This document shows positions 54,528 through 64,000 of a stretch of 64,000 nucleotides of DNA, piece by piece. The stretch's first letter is position 1; each line of letters starts with the position of its first letter. Origin of the DNA: Chiua virens (taxonomy: Eukaryota > Basidiomycota > Agaricomycetes > Boletales > Boletaceae); assembly GCA_019787685.1 (NCBI GenBank), contig JAHNUO010000005.1:1240001-1304000 (forward strand), read 5' to 3'. The notes beneath the pieces were generated by a model. That model had not been told where the DNA came from, did no database searches, and worked only from the letters and a program-made list of their open reading frames with translations. A program made the translations under genes and the position numbers.

Positions 54528-57500
54528 TTGCCTCAAGGCCCACTCCCACAATCTGAGTCTCTGCCATCTGCAGATCTTCCTCAGCCTTCCTTGCCAGATG
54601 TGGTTGCTGGGCAAAATGATCAACCACATCCTAGTCACTCTCACCATCTCCCTGAACATTTTCACAATGGTGCCTCTAATAACATTGATGGAGCTCTTCC
54701 TGCTATTCCTCAACATGGTTGAAGAACAACAGGAGAACTTCAACCTTGACAACATCAGTGGCAATGAGGAGTACCCTGTCCAAGAGCCCAGGGAATTGAC
54801 TATGCTGATGATTTACAACAGGATACAGTGGCTGACTCACTTGCATCACAGAACTTGAAGTTGCCAGTTTTCTCTGCAGACATTATGTTCTTCTTCCACA
54901 ATGAAAGGACTTCGTCTACAGGTTCATCTACACCTGTTGTTTGTGTCATGTGCCAGTAAGTCACTCACAGATATTCCACTATCACACTAACATATGTTGC
55001 AGAAACATGAGATGCAGACCCAGCAAAATTCCCTTCAGAAAGAAACTTCACATACCAAGCTAGAACTTCAAATATGTCCAAGCATGGCCACATTGAGAAA
55101 TTTACCTGGACCTTTACCTAGAACAGGCAGAGGAGAACAAATAGAGGATCTGGCTTCCAAGCATCAAGGTGGCCTTTGATTCAGGCTATACATTTCAAAC
55201 TCTTCACCATGCTCTTGCTGCACCAAATGCTTTGATCCAATCACTCTCACCTTTAAGCCAACAGAAGAATTGGGACTTGTCTCTACAGTCTAGACAGGTC
55301 TCTTTGGAAAATGGACTCCTGTCATTCTCCAGTTGCAGCATTGCACCAGCACTTGATGCAATTTATTGTTGTGAATGATCAGGTACATACATATCAGGGT
55401 CTATCAACACCTTTTTTCTGACATTCCTGTTAGTCGATCAATGTAGTTAAGTGCCCTGAGTTTTGGCATCTCCTCCTCCTTCTCTGCCAGGACTTGCAGG
55501 ATTCTCAGATCCCTCACCACACTGAAAATGCAGGAGCTCATTATTGATGCATGGAGGTGGTATTTCCTCATTATGAATGATGATTTAGCTATGAGTCAAT
55601 CACCTTTCAACTCACTTATAAGTTTACTTATTCAATATCACAAAAAGCCAAAGGTAAAATTTCATTCACAAGTGACATTTGGACAGACAAGAACTCTTGT
55701 CCATTCCTTGCCTTGACTGTGCACTGGATCGCCAAGGGTGTCCAACTGGGCACTCTCAAAATGAAAGCTGGGCTCATTGCCTTCCACCATTTCCCTGGGA
55801 GCCATATAGGGTTGAACATCACAAAGACAATTGTACACCTGCTAGATCATGTAGACATAACAGATAAAGTATGTGTCTGTCTCATTGTTGTGGCTGTTTT
55901 TCTTACTTTCCTGGCAGATCAGTCATTTTACCCTGGATAATGCTAAAATCAATGATTCTGGTGTGAGAGTTATTAAGACTTCTTGCTGCATGTGGGATTG
56001 ACTTTGATCCTGTGGACCGACATATTATGTGTTTTCCTCACATTCTCAATATCTTTTCTGGCCACATTGTCACAGAGCACACCTATGCTGATTTTTCTGC
56101 AGTCGCAGAAGAGTAGGGAGATATATTTGATCCCAAAATCATTGTCAACAAGTATTCTTACCTTGATGCTCTTCAACAAGATCCAGTTGTGCTTGGGTGC
56201 AACATCGTCCACATTATACATTCATCAAACCTCTGTCATGAAGCATTTGACAATACCATTCTTACCGGAAATTCAATGAGCTGGTTCACTGATGACACAG
56301 GTAAACCAACAAAGATCCCTGTGCTTGAACTCATACTGGATGTGAAATCAAGATGGGACTCTGTTTACCTTATGATTCACTGACTGCATGATCTCAAACA
56401 AGTGAGTATCTTATAAACTGTGATCTCTGACAGTCTGACATCCTTGACAGGTGATTGAGTACTTTTTCAAAGCTCCAGCACATCAAGATATTGCTAACCG
56501 TGGTTTGGACAAGTTGCATTGGCATATTTTAGAGGACTTGGAGATGATGCTAGAGGTGAGCTTTGTTTTTGATGTTTGACCCTCATCCAATAACATGACC
56601 CACACAGATCCCTTACAGTGCACAACACACCATGTTGGGTGAAACTCTGCCCCTCCTATCATGTGCAGTGCCAACATTCAAAGTCGTTATTGTGCAATGG
56701 GAACACCTGAAAATATCTGCACCTTACTATGCCCTGTTCATTGACATTGGACTAGTGTTTGCAAAGGGGTACTATGATCACATGAGAAGGACACATGCAC
56801 ATGCAATTGTGATGTGTACATACCACACCATGTATGATGGTGCCAGCTGTGTACTGACAACTTCATACTAGTTATTGATCCAACAATTCACTTCACTTGG
56901 ATGGAAATGAATTGGAAACAGAATGAGGTCACCAGGGTAAAAGGACACATTCTAGAACTGGTATGTCAACCACCTCATCACATGGTGCTTGTTCTGACAC
57001 CAACCCTAGATAGAAAAGTACCATATGGTGAGCAATCCAGAACACTTTCCTGCTGTTCCTTGCCCTGCCATCCCTACTGGATACCTTGCCTCACAATATG
57101 GTCTTCTAACACTATACCCACAACACCCACAAACCAACACGCAAACCATCAGCCAAGAATTCATTTTGTATGTGATGGCATCCTGCTCCCCTGAGGGAAC
57201 AGATCCACTATCATTTTGGGCAGTAAGCCAATTGGATTACATCCTTGGTCAACAGTGAACCAATTCTATTGAATGGTTTAGGTTTCTTGCTCCATATATC
57301 CACTCTCTATCAAGTCACTATGGACTACCTCCCAATCCAAGTGTCTGCAATGTCATCCAAAAGAATTTTTTAATCCAGGGGAAAATGATAACAAAATGGC
57401 AGAATCGTATTGGTCCAGTACTGATGGAAGCACTCCAAATGGTGAAGTTTTTCCTCAAGAAGGAACAACTGAACTTTACAAAAGGATGGATCACCACAGA

Positions 57501-57603
57501 GAAACAGATGATGGTCGACATCGATGATGATGACATTCTTGCAATGGTTGTCAAGGAAAACATTGACTGGGAGGAGCATGGACTTTATATTGATCATATC
57601 TGA
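54528..57603 (+). pseudogene. hAT-2 transposase, nearly complete but damaged
   Basis: A hAT (Ac-like) transposase. N-terminal BED-like zinc region: VFSADIMFFFHNERTSSTG and VVCVMC, followed by a 47 bp intron at 54956-55002 (GTAAGT...TTGCAG) that splices to QNMRCRPSKIPF. KVAFDSGYTFQTLHHAL follows at 55170. The RNase H-like core starts with SDIWTDKNSCPFLALTVHW (first Asp, about 55660), then the second Asp in HFTLDNAKINDSG (about 55930), FDNTILTGNSMSWFTDD (56240) and LILDVKSRWDSVYLM (56330). The C-terminal dimerisation region is at 57250-57540 (MEALQMVKFFLKKEQLNF). Stops and frameshifts occur every 100-300 bp. It is clearly different from hAT-1. Terminal repeats were not found. Confidence 0.87.
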
Positions 57604-58225
57604 GTCATGGGCATTATTGGCAACAAGGAAGCCAATGATGATGATAATAATTAGCATGTGCCCCTTGTACCAAAAGTCTAGACCTAATACAAGTACATAC
57701 TACAGGGGAAATGGGTAAACAACCACTGCTGCTGAAGTCCACCACTGTCCTTACTGGGCCTCATGTCATTGATGCCATAGCCATCATGTCATAGTGGCAC
57801 ACTCATTGTCCTCATCTTGTAGTCATGGCCATTGTTGTGGTGGTGGCATGCCACACATGGTTGCATTGCTGTTGGCTACAACGACATCATGTTGGTGCCA
57901 GTGGTGGGGGTGTTATATCAACGGTCGACCTGACATTAATATCTGGCAGTAATGGAGGTGTTGTGCTCAGCATCAATGTCATGGACTCAGGTGATAGAGA
58001 GTCAATGCCCTTGTCATCTTGGTGGTGGTGGCATCCTGTTGCTGAGCTTGTCATCACGGTGGAGGTGATGAACTTGAAGATATTCTGTACATACAGTCTT
58101 GAGATGAGAGCTTGAGCTGACTCTGAGTTGACTTGACCAGCTCTAGCTGAGGCTCCAGGCTGGCAGCTCAGCTAAATATGGATAAGTCATCAACTTGGCT
58201 ATGGCTTAAGTCAGCTTCAAGTCAG
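57604..58225. other. non-coding, low-complexity flank
   Basis: Rich in GGTGGTGG/ATGTCATTG-like repeats between 57780 and 58060, then AGCTGAC/TCAGCT motifs at 58100-58200. No domain is recognised. The sequence joins element D pol at about 58226. Confidence 0.45.
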
Positions 58226-61200
58226 AGCTACGGCAACACTAGCCTCCCCTTTCTTCTTCATCAAGAAAAAGGATGGCAAACTTTGCCCTTGCCAAAGGAC
58301 TGCATGTCAATGAACATACCGTTCATGACACATACCCCCTTCCCTTCATCTCCAATCTCATCAATAAACTGAAGGATGCCAAGCTTTTCACAAAGTTTAA
58401 TGTCTGATGGGGCTACAACAAGTTCAACATGCATATCAAAGACAGACACCAATGGAAAGCTGCTTTCATTACCCATTGTAGCCTCTTTGAACCCATGGTC
58501 ATGTTCTTCAGACTGACAAACTCCCTTGCCATGTTCCAACGTTTCATGAACAACTCCTTCCACAACATGATCACTGAAGGATGGCTTGTCATTGTATTAC
58601 CTTAGATTCTGATAACAAAGATATTACACTCCTTCTGAACAACATCTTTGTTAATCTTGTCATCACAGATCTCCAGGATTTGATCTCCTGCTCCTCAGCC
58701 GCAGATCCACTCATCCTGGATACCCTCAACACCATGGATAGTGGCCTCCCACCATCATTCTGCTCCCACCTCTCTAACTGGCATTACAATGCTGGTGTCT
58801 TGACCTACCAAGGTCATATCTATATCTCATCTAATCACAAACTCTGGCAACAAATCATTGCCTGCCACCACAACTCCCACACTGCCAGACACCCTGGCTT
58901 CCTGAAAACTTGTCAGCTGGTTGCCACTGAATTCTGGTGGCCCAGCCTTGTCTCCTTCATCTGCTCCTACATCTCCAGCTATGCCTCATGCCAACAACAC
59001 AATGTCAACACCTATTCAACAATTCCAATCACACCTCCCCTCTCTCCAATTCCTTCTATGTGCACCCACCCATTCCAGAACATTTCTGTTGATCTTATCA
59101 TGGATCTTCCTGTCTCCACAGAGGGCTACAACTCTCTCATGGTCATGGTCAACCACAACCTTATGAAGGGAATAATTCTTTGCCCTACAGTGAAAACTGC
59201 TGACTTCACAGATATAGCCTGCCTCTTTTTCCACAAGGTTTACACTCAACTCAGCCTCTATGACAAAATCATCTCCAATCATGGTTTGCAGTTCACTTCC
59301 ACTTTTGCAAAAGAGCTCTTCTGACTCATCAGATACTGCCTATTCCTCTCCACCACCTACTATCCTCAATCTGATGGTGAGACAGAACATATCAACCAAG
59401 AAGTTGAGACCTACCTCCATATGTATTGCCAAAACAATCCAGAGAAATGGGCAGACTTACTCCCTATGGCTGAATTCGTGCATAACCATCGCCCTCACTC
59501 CGTCACTGGCAAATCACTGTTTTTCCTCATGATAGGCTACTGTTAAGTTGTGTTCTACTCTAGGTGTGAACTTCAGAACTCCAGAGTTATTCTGATCAGA
59601 GAGACTTGGCTTCACCATGTGTGGTGTGCCCTTGTCAAGAGTCTGTCTGTTATTTTGGAGAACAGAGGTTGGAGGTTGGAGGTAAGACTTAACACTGAAG
59701 TATAGTTAAGCAGAGAAAATGCTAAGACTGTCAAGGTCTTTAAGGAGTTTGGATGGAATAGAAGATAAACTAATATTCAGACTAAGGGTACAAAGTCAAA
59801 GTACTACAGTTTATACACTTAAAGGAAAATAAAGATTAGTAATGAAGTTGGTAAAAACTGAGTAAGACAGGAATTGGGAAAGTATGTAACCAGAGTGGAG
59901 TTGGGTATGTACAGAGACTGTGGCTGTGCTGTTAAATGAGACACAGGATATTACAAATGTAACACTAGTATGAAAAGAAATGAGAGGAATCAAGAAGATT
60001 CTAAGTAAGAAGTCTGGAAATCAGGAATTGTGTCCAGAGAGAGATCATACTGGAGTTATGAAGGAGTTAACCCAGAGATCTCAGAGTTGGACTGATGAAA
60101 GATATGGGATATGACAGCTACAAACCCCATCCTCTACCCACTATCATCATGGAAACCAAACTCCCTGCTGTTGAGAAATGCCTCAAAACTTTCTCCACTG
60201 CCTGCCATGAAGCCCTTACTGCATACAAACTTGCCCACCACTGGCAAGCCATGAAGATTCACTGCTTCAGGAAATTCAAACCCTTCTCCAAAGGAGATCA
60301 GGTTTGGCTAGAAGCCCACAACCTAAAGTAGGGAACTCATCTCCTCGAAACTCGCTTCTCATCACAAAGGATCCTTTACTATCATGGAGGTACTCTCTCC
60401 ACTCACCTACTGCCTTCACCTTCCCAAGACCTGGAAAATCCATCTGGTCTTCCATACCTCACTGTTATCACCCTATCATGAAACAGAAACCTATGGTCCC
60501 AATTTCTCAAAACTTCCGCTAGGACCTTATAGCTGGCAAAGAGGAATACAAAATTGAGTAGATCATTCACCATAATTGGAACCCACACAACTGCAAGTTC
60601 CTAATCCACTGGAAGGGCTACTCCACCTCCAATGACTCCTGGGAGCCTGGGGCCAACCTAGAAAATGCCAAGGACACCATTAACACTTATAAATGTCAAC
60701 ATCCCAAAGATTTCCTCTCACTCTCCCATCTCTTGTCAACTCTTCCACTACCAAGACCACTGCACTCCCCACTTCACCCTCTACCACCAATCTCCATCAG
60801 GACTGTTATTGCCTACTGCTTGTGCTCTACCCCCAACTTTGAATCTGACATCACTCTGGTCCCCATCTTCACTCCCACCATTGACATTCCCCACATCACA
60901 CTCCTGCTTCCTATTTCCCCACCATCACTACCATCCTAGGATGTTCCCTTGTTCACCTCTGAATCCTCCCTCATGGAGTCTACCTAACCCATTTCTCTAG
61001 CTGATTCTGTGGTCGTTTCCACAGGATAGGAAACAGCAAGTATATGCACTTGCCCTCATCTGGGCCAACCTCTATAGGCCCATGCCCAACACCCTTCTCT
61101 TCTCGGCCCTTACCAGCCAGATCCATAACAAGATCCATGTGTTTCCTCAAACACACCCTACATCAAATGCAGATAGGTGAATTCCTTGAGGACCTCCACT

Positions 61201-61818
61201 GCTACCAACTGGAACTCTCCCTCACCCTCAACTAATCCCTCTTTTCCTCAGCTCCCTCTCCATCTACTCCCTCCACCTTCTCTCTTCCCTTCTCCAAGAA
61301 AGAGATTAATGCTTGCAACTATATAAGCCAAGGCTGAACATATGTTCACCACCAGTCAGGTCAACCTACCCAAGGATCACCCTCACTACCACAAGGCATG
61401 CTATAAATGCCACAAACTTGGGCATACCCATGTTGAATGTTAGGACTACCAATGTCCCATCTGTCTTGTCTGGTCCCCCATCCACATCCAATCTTGCTGC
61501 CCTGATCAACCCCCTCATATTTGCACTAGAATTCCCCTGGCCACTAGACTTACTCCTGTGGCAGCAGGATCTACCTGGTCACACTGTTCTCCTCACCCAA
61601 TTGTCCCCTCCAACTCTTCCTCATCCAATGGCTCTTCCTCCTCCATGCACCGTCACTCCCACCATCCCATTTATCCAGCACCTTCATGCCACCACCCATC
61701 CAGACACTCTTCTGCCTCCCTGCATCACCACTCTGCATCACTGTGTGACGACCCCATCAACAATGAAGGCTACACCAACATTACAGGCAGCCCTGTTAGG
61801 GATTCATTCAATTTCTAG
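58226..61818 (+). pseudogene. element D pol, decayed, with internal deletion and LTR insertion
   Basis: RT starts SLPFLLHQEKGWQ (reference SPFFFVKKKDGK) and runs through TKFNV, WGYNK and HQWKAAFITH to EGWLVI at 58592. There it jumps to DSDNKDITLLLNN, equivalent to reference position about 42665. About 820 bp holding YMDD and all of RNase H are deleted. Integrase follows (HHNSHTARHPGFLKT, SVDLIMDLPVS, IISNHGLQFTS with the second catalytic Asp changed to Asn). The family S solo LTR (59541-60116) splits the integrase in MIGY. The remainder includes KGDQVWLEAHNLK, a chromodomain remnant (LIHWKGYSTSNDSWEP), and the C-terminal zinc knuckles CYKCHKLGHTHVEC and CPICLVWSPIHIQSCC. It ends at TAG 61816-61818. 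Confidence 0.9.
59541..60116 (-). repeat. decayed solo LTR of family S (576 bp)
   Basis: Flanked by perfect TSD gctac (59536-59540 and 60117-60121) inside the integrase of element D. Starts TGTTAAGTTGTG and ends GATATGACA. It is the reverse complement of the young LTR at 7959-8513 along its whole length (shared blocks GACTTGGCTTCACC, TAATATTCAGACTAAGGG). CGGAG motifs of the young copy appear here as TGGAG, CAGAG or AAGGAG. Confidence 0.9.
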
Positions 61819-61860
61819 GGATGATCCTCACATGGTGCTTTGATCTTAGTCAGGGGGTAA

Positions 61861-63967
61861 TGTTATAATTCATTCTTTTCTTTTCTTTTTACTTTGATTT
61901 CACTATGCTTGGTACTACAGGTACCAACCTATGTTCAATCCACAAGGCTTATCCTTGTTTCTGCTTACTCAGCAAGGGCTTAACCCTTTGCCCCATTCTG
62001 CTGTAGGAGTTGAGTACTTCTTATGGTTACAGCCTACCTTTTCCCCACTCTGTATCACATCCTCTCATATCTCTTCCCATCCACTATCAACTTCGTGCCA
62101 GTCCAGTTTTATTTCTAGTGTTTACAGATCATCCAGACCCAATCCAAGTCAACATGATCCAATCTGGTTTCATCATACATATTCTGCTTCATCTGGTTTA
62201 ACTTGTTCTATCTGATTTGGCCTTATTGAGGTTGTTCCTATCATAAAATCCTTCTTTTCTTTCGTTATCTACAAGGTTTGACATTTTTTTTCTTAAATAC
62301 TCACCCTACATCGATCTTGTACACTTACCTAGGTCGGATTGCCTTTAACAGTCCTGGGTTGTGCCCAGGACTATAAAAACCATGTTTCTGACATAAAATA
62401 CTATCCTTCTGCATTCAGGAGATCACCTGTCTACCCTCCTGTTGAAGGTAATAAATTCCAGCTGTAGTGCAATACTCAGGGGGATTGAAATAGAAAAGAG
62501 GGTGAAGGAAATGTGATTCCATTCAACCCAGGGACAACACTGAGTTGGTGAACAATGAGAAATAGATTTTTAGTGGTCCAAGATGAATCCAGGGCAAATC
62601 TGGATTAAAATGGATAGAAAAGTGGACACAGCAGTCTGAATCCAGATCAATAAAACACAAGGAGAGCGAGAGAAAACGAATGTCAACCAAAAACAATGTG
62701 AGACAGATACACACAGGCAAAGCTACTGTATTTTGTCAATACAGTGAGTTTTATAGTCCTTAGGAATACCCTCAGACTTGTCCTATGGATAATGATAAAA
62801 GAAGGTTTTCATATGGTATAAAGTTCAAGGGGCACCCGAACATCCCTGCAAGGGCTGCATGACATTGTCTAAGCCTATGCTAAGTACGAATAAGGAGCAA
62901 TAAAATAAAATAAAAGAGTTTGAGGCAAAATGAGCATGAATATATCAATCCAGATGAGTTTGCACATACAATCAAGCAAATGATGGTGGATTGGAGTGGA
63001 CAGATGATTTGGATTTGGATTTGGATTTGGATGATGACAGCAAGTGGTGGGAATGCGCTTTACAAGCACAAGGAATGTCTATTCCTTACACTGTGTGTGA
63101 GTAGGCTGGATATCATTCCTTTTACCTCATTTCACCTCGTCCTATCATTTCCTCACATCTCATCTCCTTAAATCAATCCTCTCATTGTTTTGACTCCATC
63201 CAGATACTTTTACATCAATCACTTTTCATTCTGAATCACTCAGCAACCTCTAGGACACATTAACAAACCCTAATTCATCAATCCCTTCGAGTATAACCCC
63301 CCTTGGGATGAACCTATTGCCCTATCTTTCTCATATCACCCATTATTTATTTCCACACTGCTTCCTTTCCTTTTTATCCAATTGCACAACTCTGGTCCAA
63401 CCTGTTGTTCCATCATCACCATTTGACTTCTGCTTCTGCTGATCTGTTAGGGATCCTTTTCATTTCCATCATCATTCCAATGGCTTCCACTTCCACCTTT
63501 TCCTTTCATTTCACCTGATGCCTTTACATTGTACATCTCCTTTTGGCCCTTGGTTTAGTTCTGCTCTTCTTGGCCAACCCTTTTCCCTGCTCTATGATAT
63601 GTATATAAACCTTGCAAAGATACCCTGTATTCCCTAGTCTTGATCTCCACAATCTAGTTGAATATCTTTGCTCCTCCTTGGGCTTCATCTAAGCTACCCT
63701 TCATCGCTGCAACCAACATCCAGCTCCTCAGTCCATCCCAATCACAAGGGGAAGTTTTCAGTCCTTCGGGTATAGATTCCCAACAGAACACTCTCAGCAA
63801 TACCTGAGTTCTATCCTCATCTCACTGGTAGCAACCCACTGACCAGTAACCCTCCTCGAACTCTTCAGCGCACCACATATCAAGTGGTGGTTGTTTAAGT
63901 TATCACAGCCACTTGATACTTAGTGCTTTTGCGACTATTCTAGGCCCTACCCAGGACTATCATAAGA
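61861..63967 (+). repeat. element D 3' LTR, interrupted
   Basis: Starts TGTTATAATTCATTC after the polypurine run CAGGGGGTAA. Interrupted after 62001 and resumed at 63358 (CTGCTTCC). Ends near ACTATCATAAGA at 63967, with an eroded terminus. TATATAAACC and TAGTCTTGATCT (about 63636) and the stem TATCAAGTGG/CCACTTGATA are kept. Confidence 0.82.
62002..63357 (+). repeat. 1356 bp LTR-like insertion in the element D LTR
   Basis: Begins TGTAGGAG and ends TTCCACA. The bases ctgc occur on both sides (61998-62001 and 63358-63361), a 4 bp TSD, or 5 bp with a mismatch. Internally there is a promoter-like CAGGACTATAAAAACC (about 62370) and TTGGATTTGGATTTGG repeats near 63010. No coding frame is recognisable. 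It could be a long solo LTR or a non-autonomous element. Confidence 0.55.
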
Positions 63968-64000
63968 GGGCCTGCAAGATATGAGGCTTGAGCCTTCAGG

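Larger units (their letters stand above)
48710..63967 (+). mobile_element. element D, decayed family C Gypsy filled with other insertions
   Basis: 5' LTR 48710-49453 and 3' LTR 61861-63967 (interrupted) share diagnostic blocks not found in other copies (for example CAAGGCTTATCCTTGTTTC and ACTCAGCAAGGGCTTA). Gag remains at 49455-50290 and pol at 58226-61818, all in plus sense. The gap 50291-58225 is occupied by other repeats and has replaced the end of gag and the protease. No clean TSD for the whole element was found (aaggg on the left; the right end is eroded), so the pairing of the two ends is an inference. Confidence 0.7.

Noticed and set aside
57825..58115. 96-residue GTG-rich frame as a gene
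   Set aside because: Low-complexity Val/Gly composition from a GGTGGT-type repeat, no homologous domain, and it sits between two decayed transposons.

Overview
The window looks like a piece of a filamentous fungal genome, most likely an agaricomycete basidiomycete. The evidence is the mix of mobile elements (chromoviral Ty3/Gypsy, Ty1/Copia, hAT, Tc1/mariner, and a Helitron whose protein carries the N-terminal region typical of fungal Helitrons) and the very short GT-AG introns (47-56 bp) inside transposon genes. I see no convincing host gene, rRNA, tRNA or CRISPR array. Essentially all 64 kb is transposable elements inserted into one another, at different stages of decay.

Positions 1-35037 form one nest that can be unpicked with target-site duplications (TSDs). 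The outermost layer is a decayed Gypsy element (family C, minus strand; 5' LTR 34308-35037; gag 33434-34290 and 24137-24570). A hAT element (hAT-1) sits in its gag/pol junction. Its transposase is cut into four pieces (489-573, 942-1062, 14980-15068, 23364-24136) by a solo Copia LTR (574-941), a Copia element (1063-14979, TSD gaggc) and a Gypsy element of a second family (element A of family T, 15069-23363, TSD ccagc). The Copia element is itself split by a roughly 8.9 kb insertion holding a Helitron Rep/helicase gene, an unrecognised intron-containing gene and a 1 kb palindromic minisatellite. The Helitron gene is in turn hit by a solo LTR (TSD caggt). The outer gag holds a second stack: a solo LTR (TSD ttgat), inside it a family T LTR (TSD gttac), and inside that both element B (24778-31891, identical 420 bp LTRs) and another solo LTR (TSD gcagc).

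Positions 35038-38495 and 46246-48709 hold Tc1 and unidentified remnants plus a solo LTR. Between them lies the one young, CpG-rich element: family C, 38501-46240. It has 728 bp LTRs differing at only two positions, TSD gtatg, an open gag, and a gag-pol arrangement broken by a single in-frame TGA.

Positions 48710-63967 are probably one decayed family C element (5' LTR 48710-49453, pol 58226-61818, 3' LTR from 61861). It is filled with a truncated LTR, a Copia remnant, an unrecognised coding stretch, a second hAT transposase gene (54528-57603), and LTR-like insertions in pol and in the 3' LTR.

The most interesting signals concern how these retroelements replicate. Both Gypsy families show the layout of Tf1/sushi-type self-priming: a primer-binding site 2 nt after the LTR that is complementary to the predicted 5' end of their own transcript. 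The two families do this with unrelated sequences. Both Copia families use a binding site matching the anticodon arm of initiator tRNA-Met. Family C also has a covarying U5 stem, a candidate -1 frameshift heptamer abutting the gag stop, and two zinc knuckles beyond the chromodomain.
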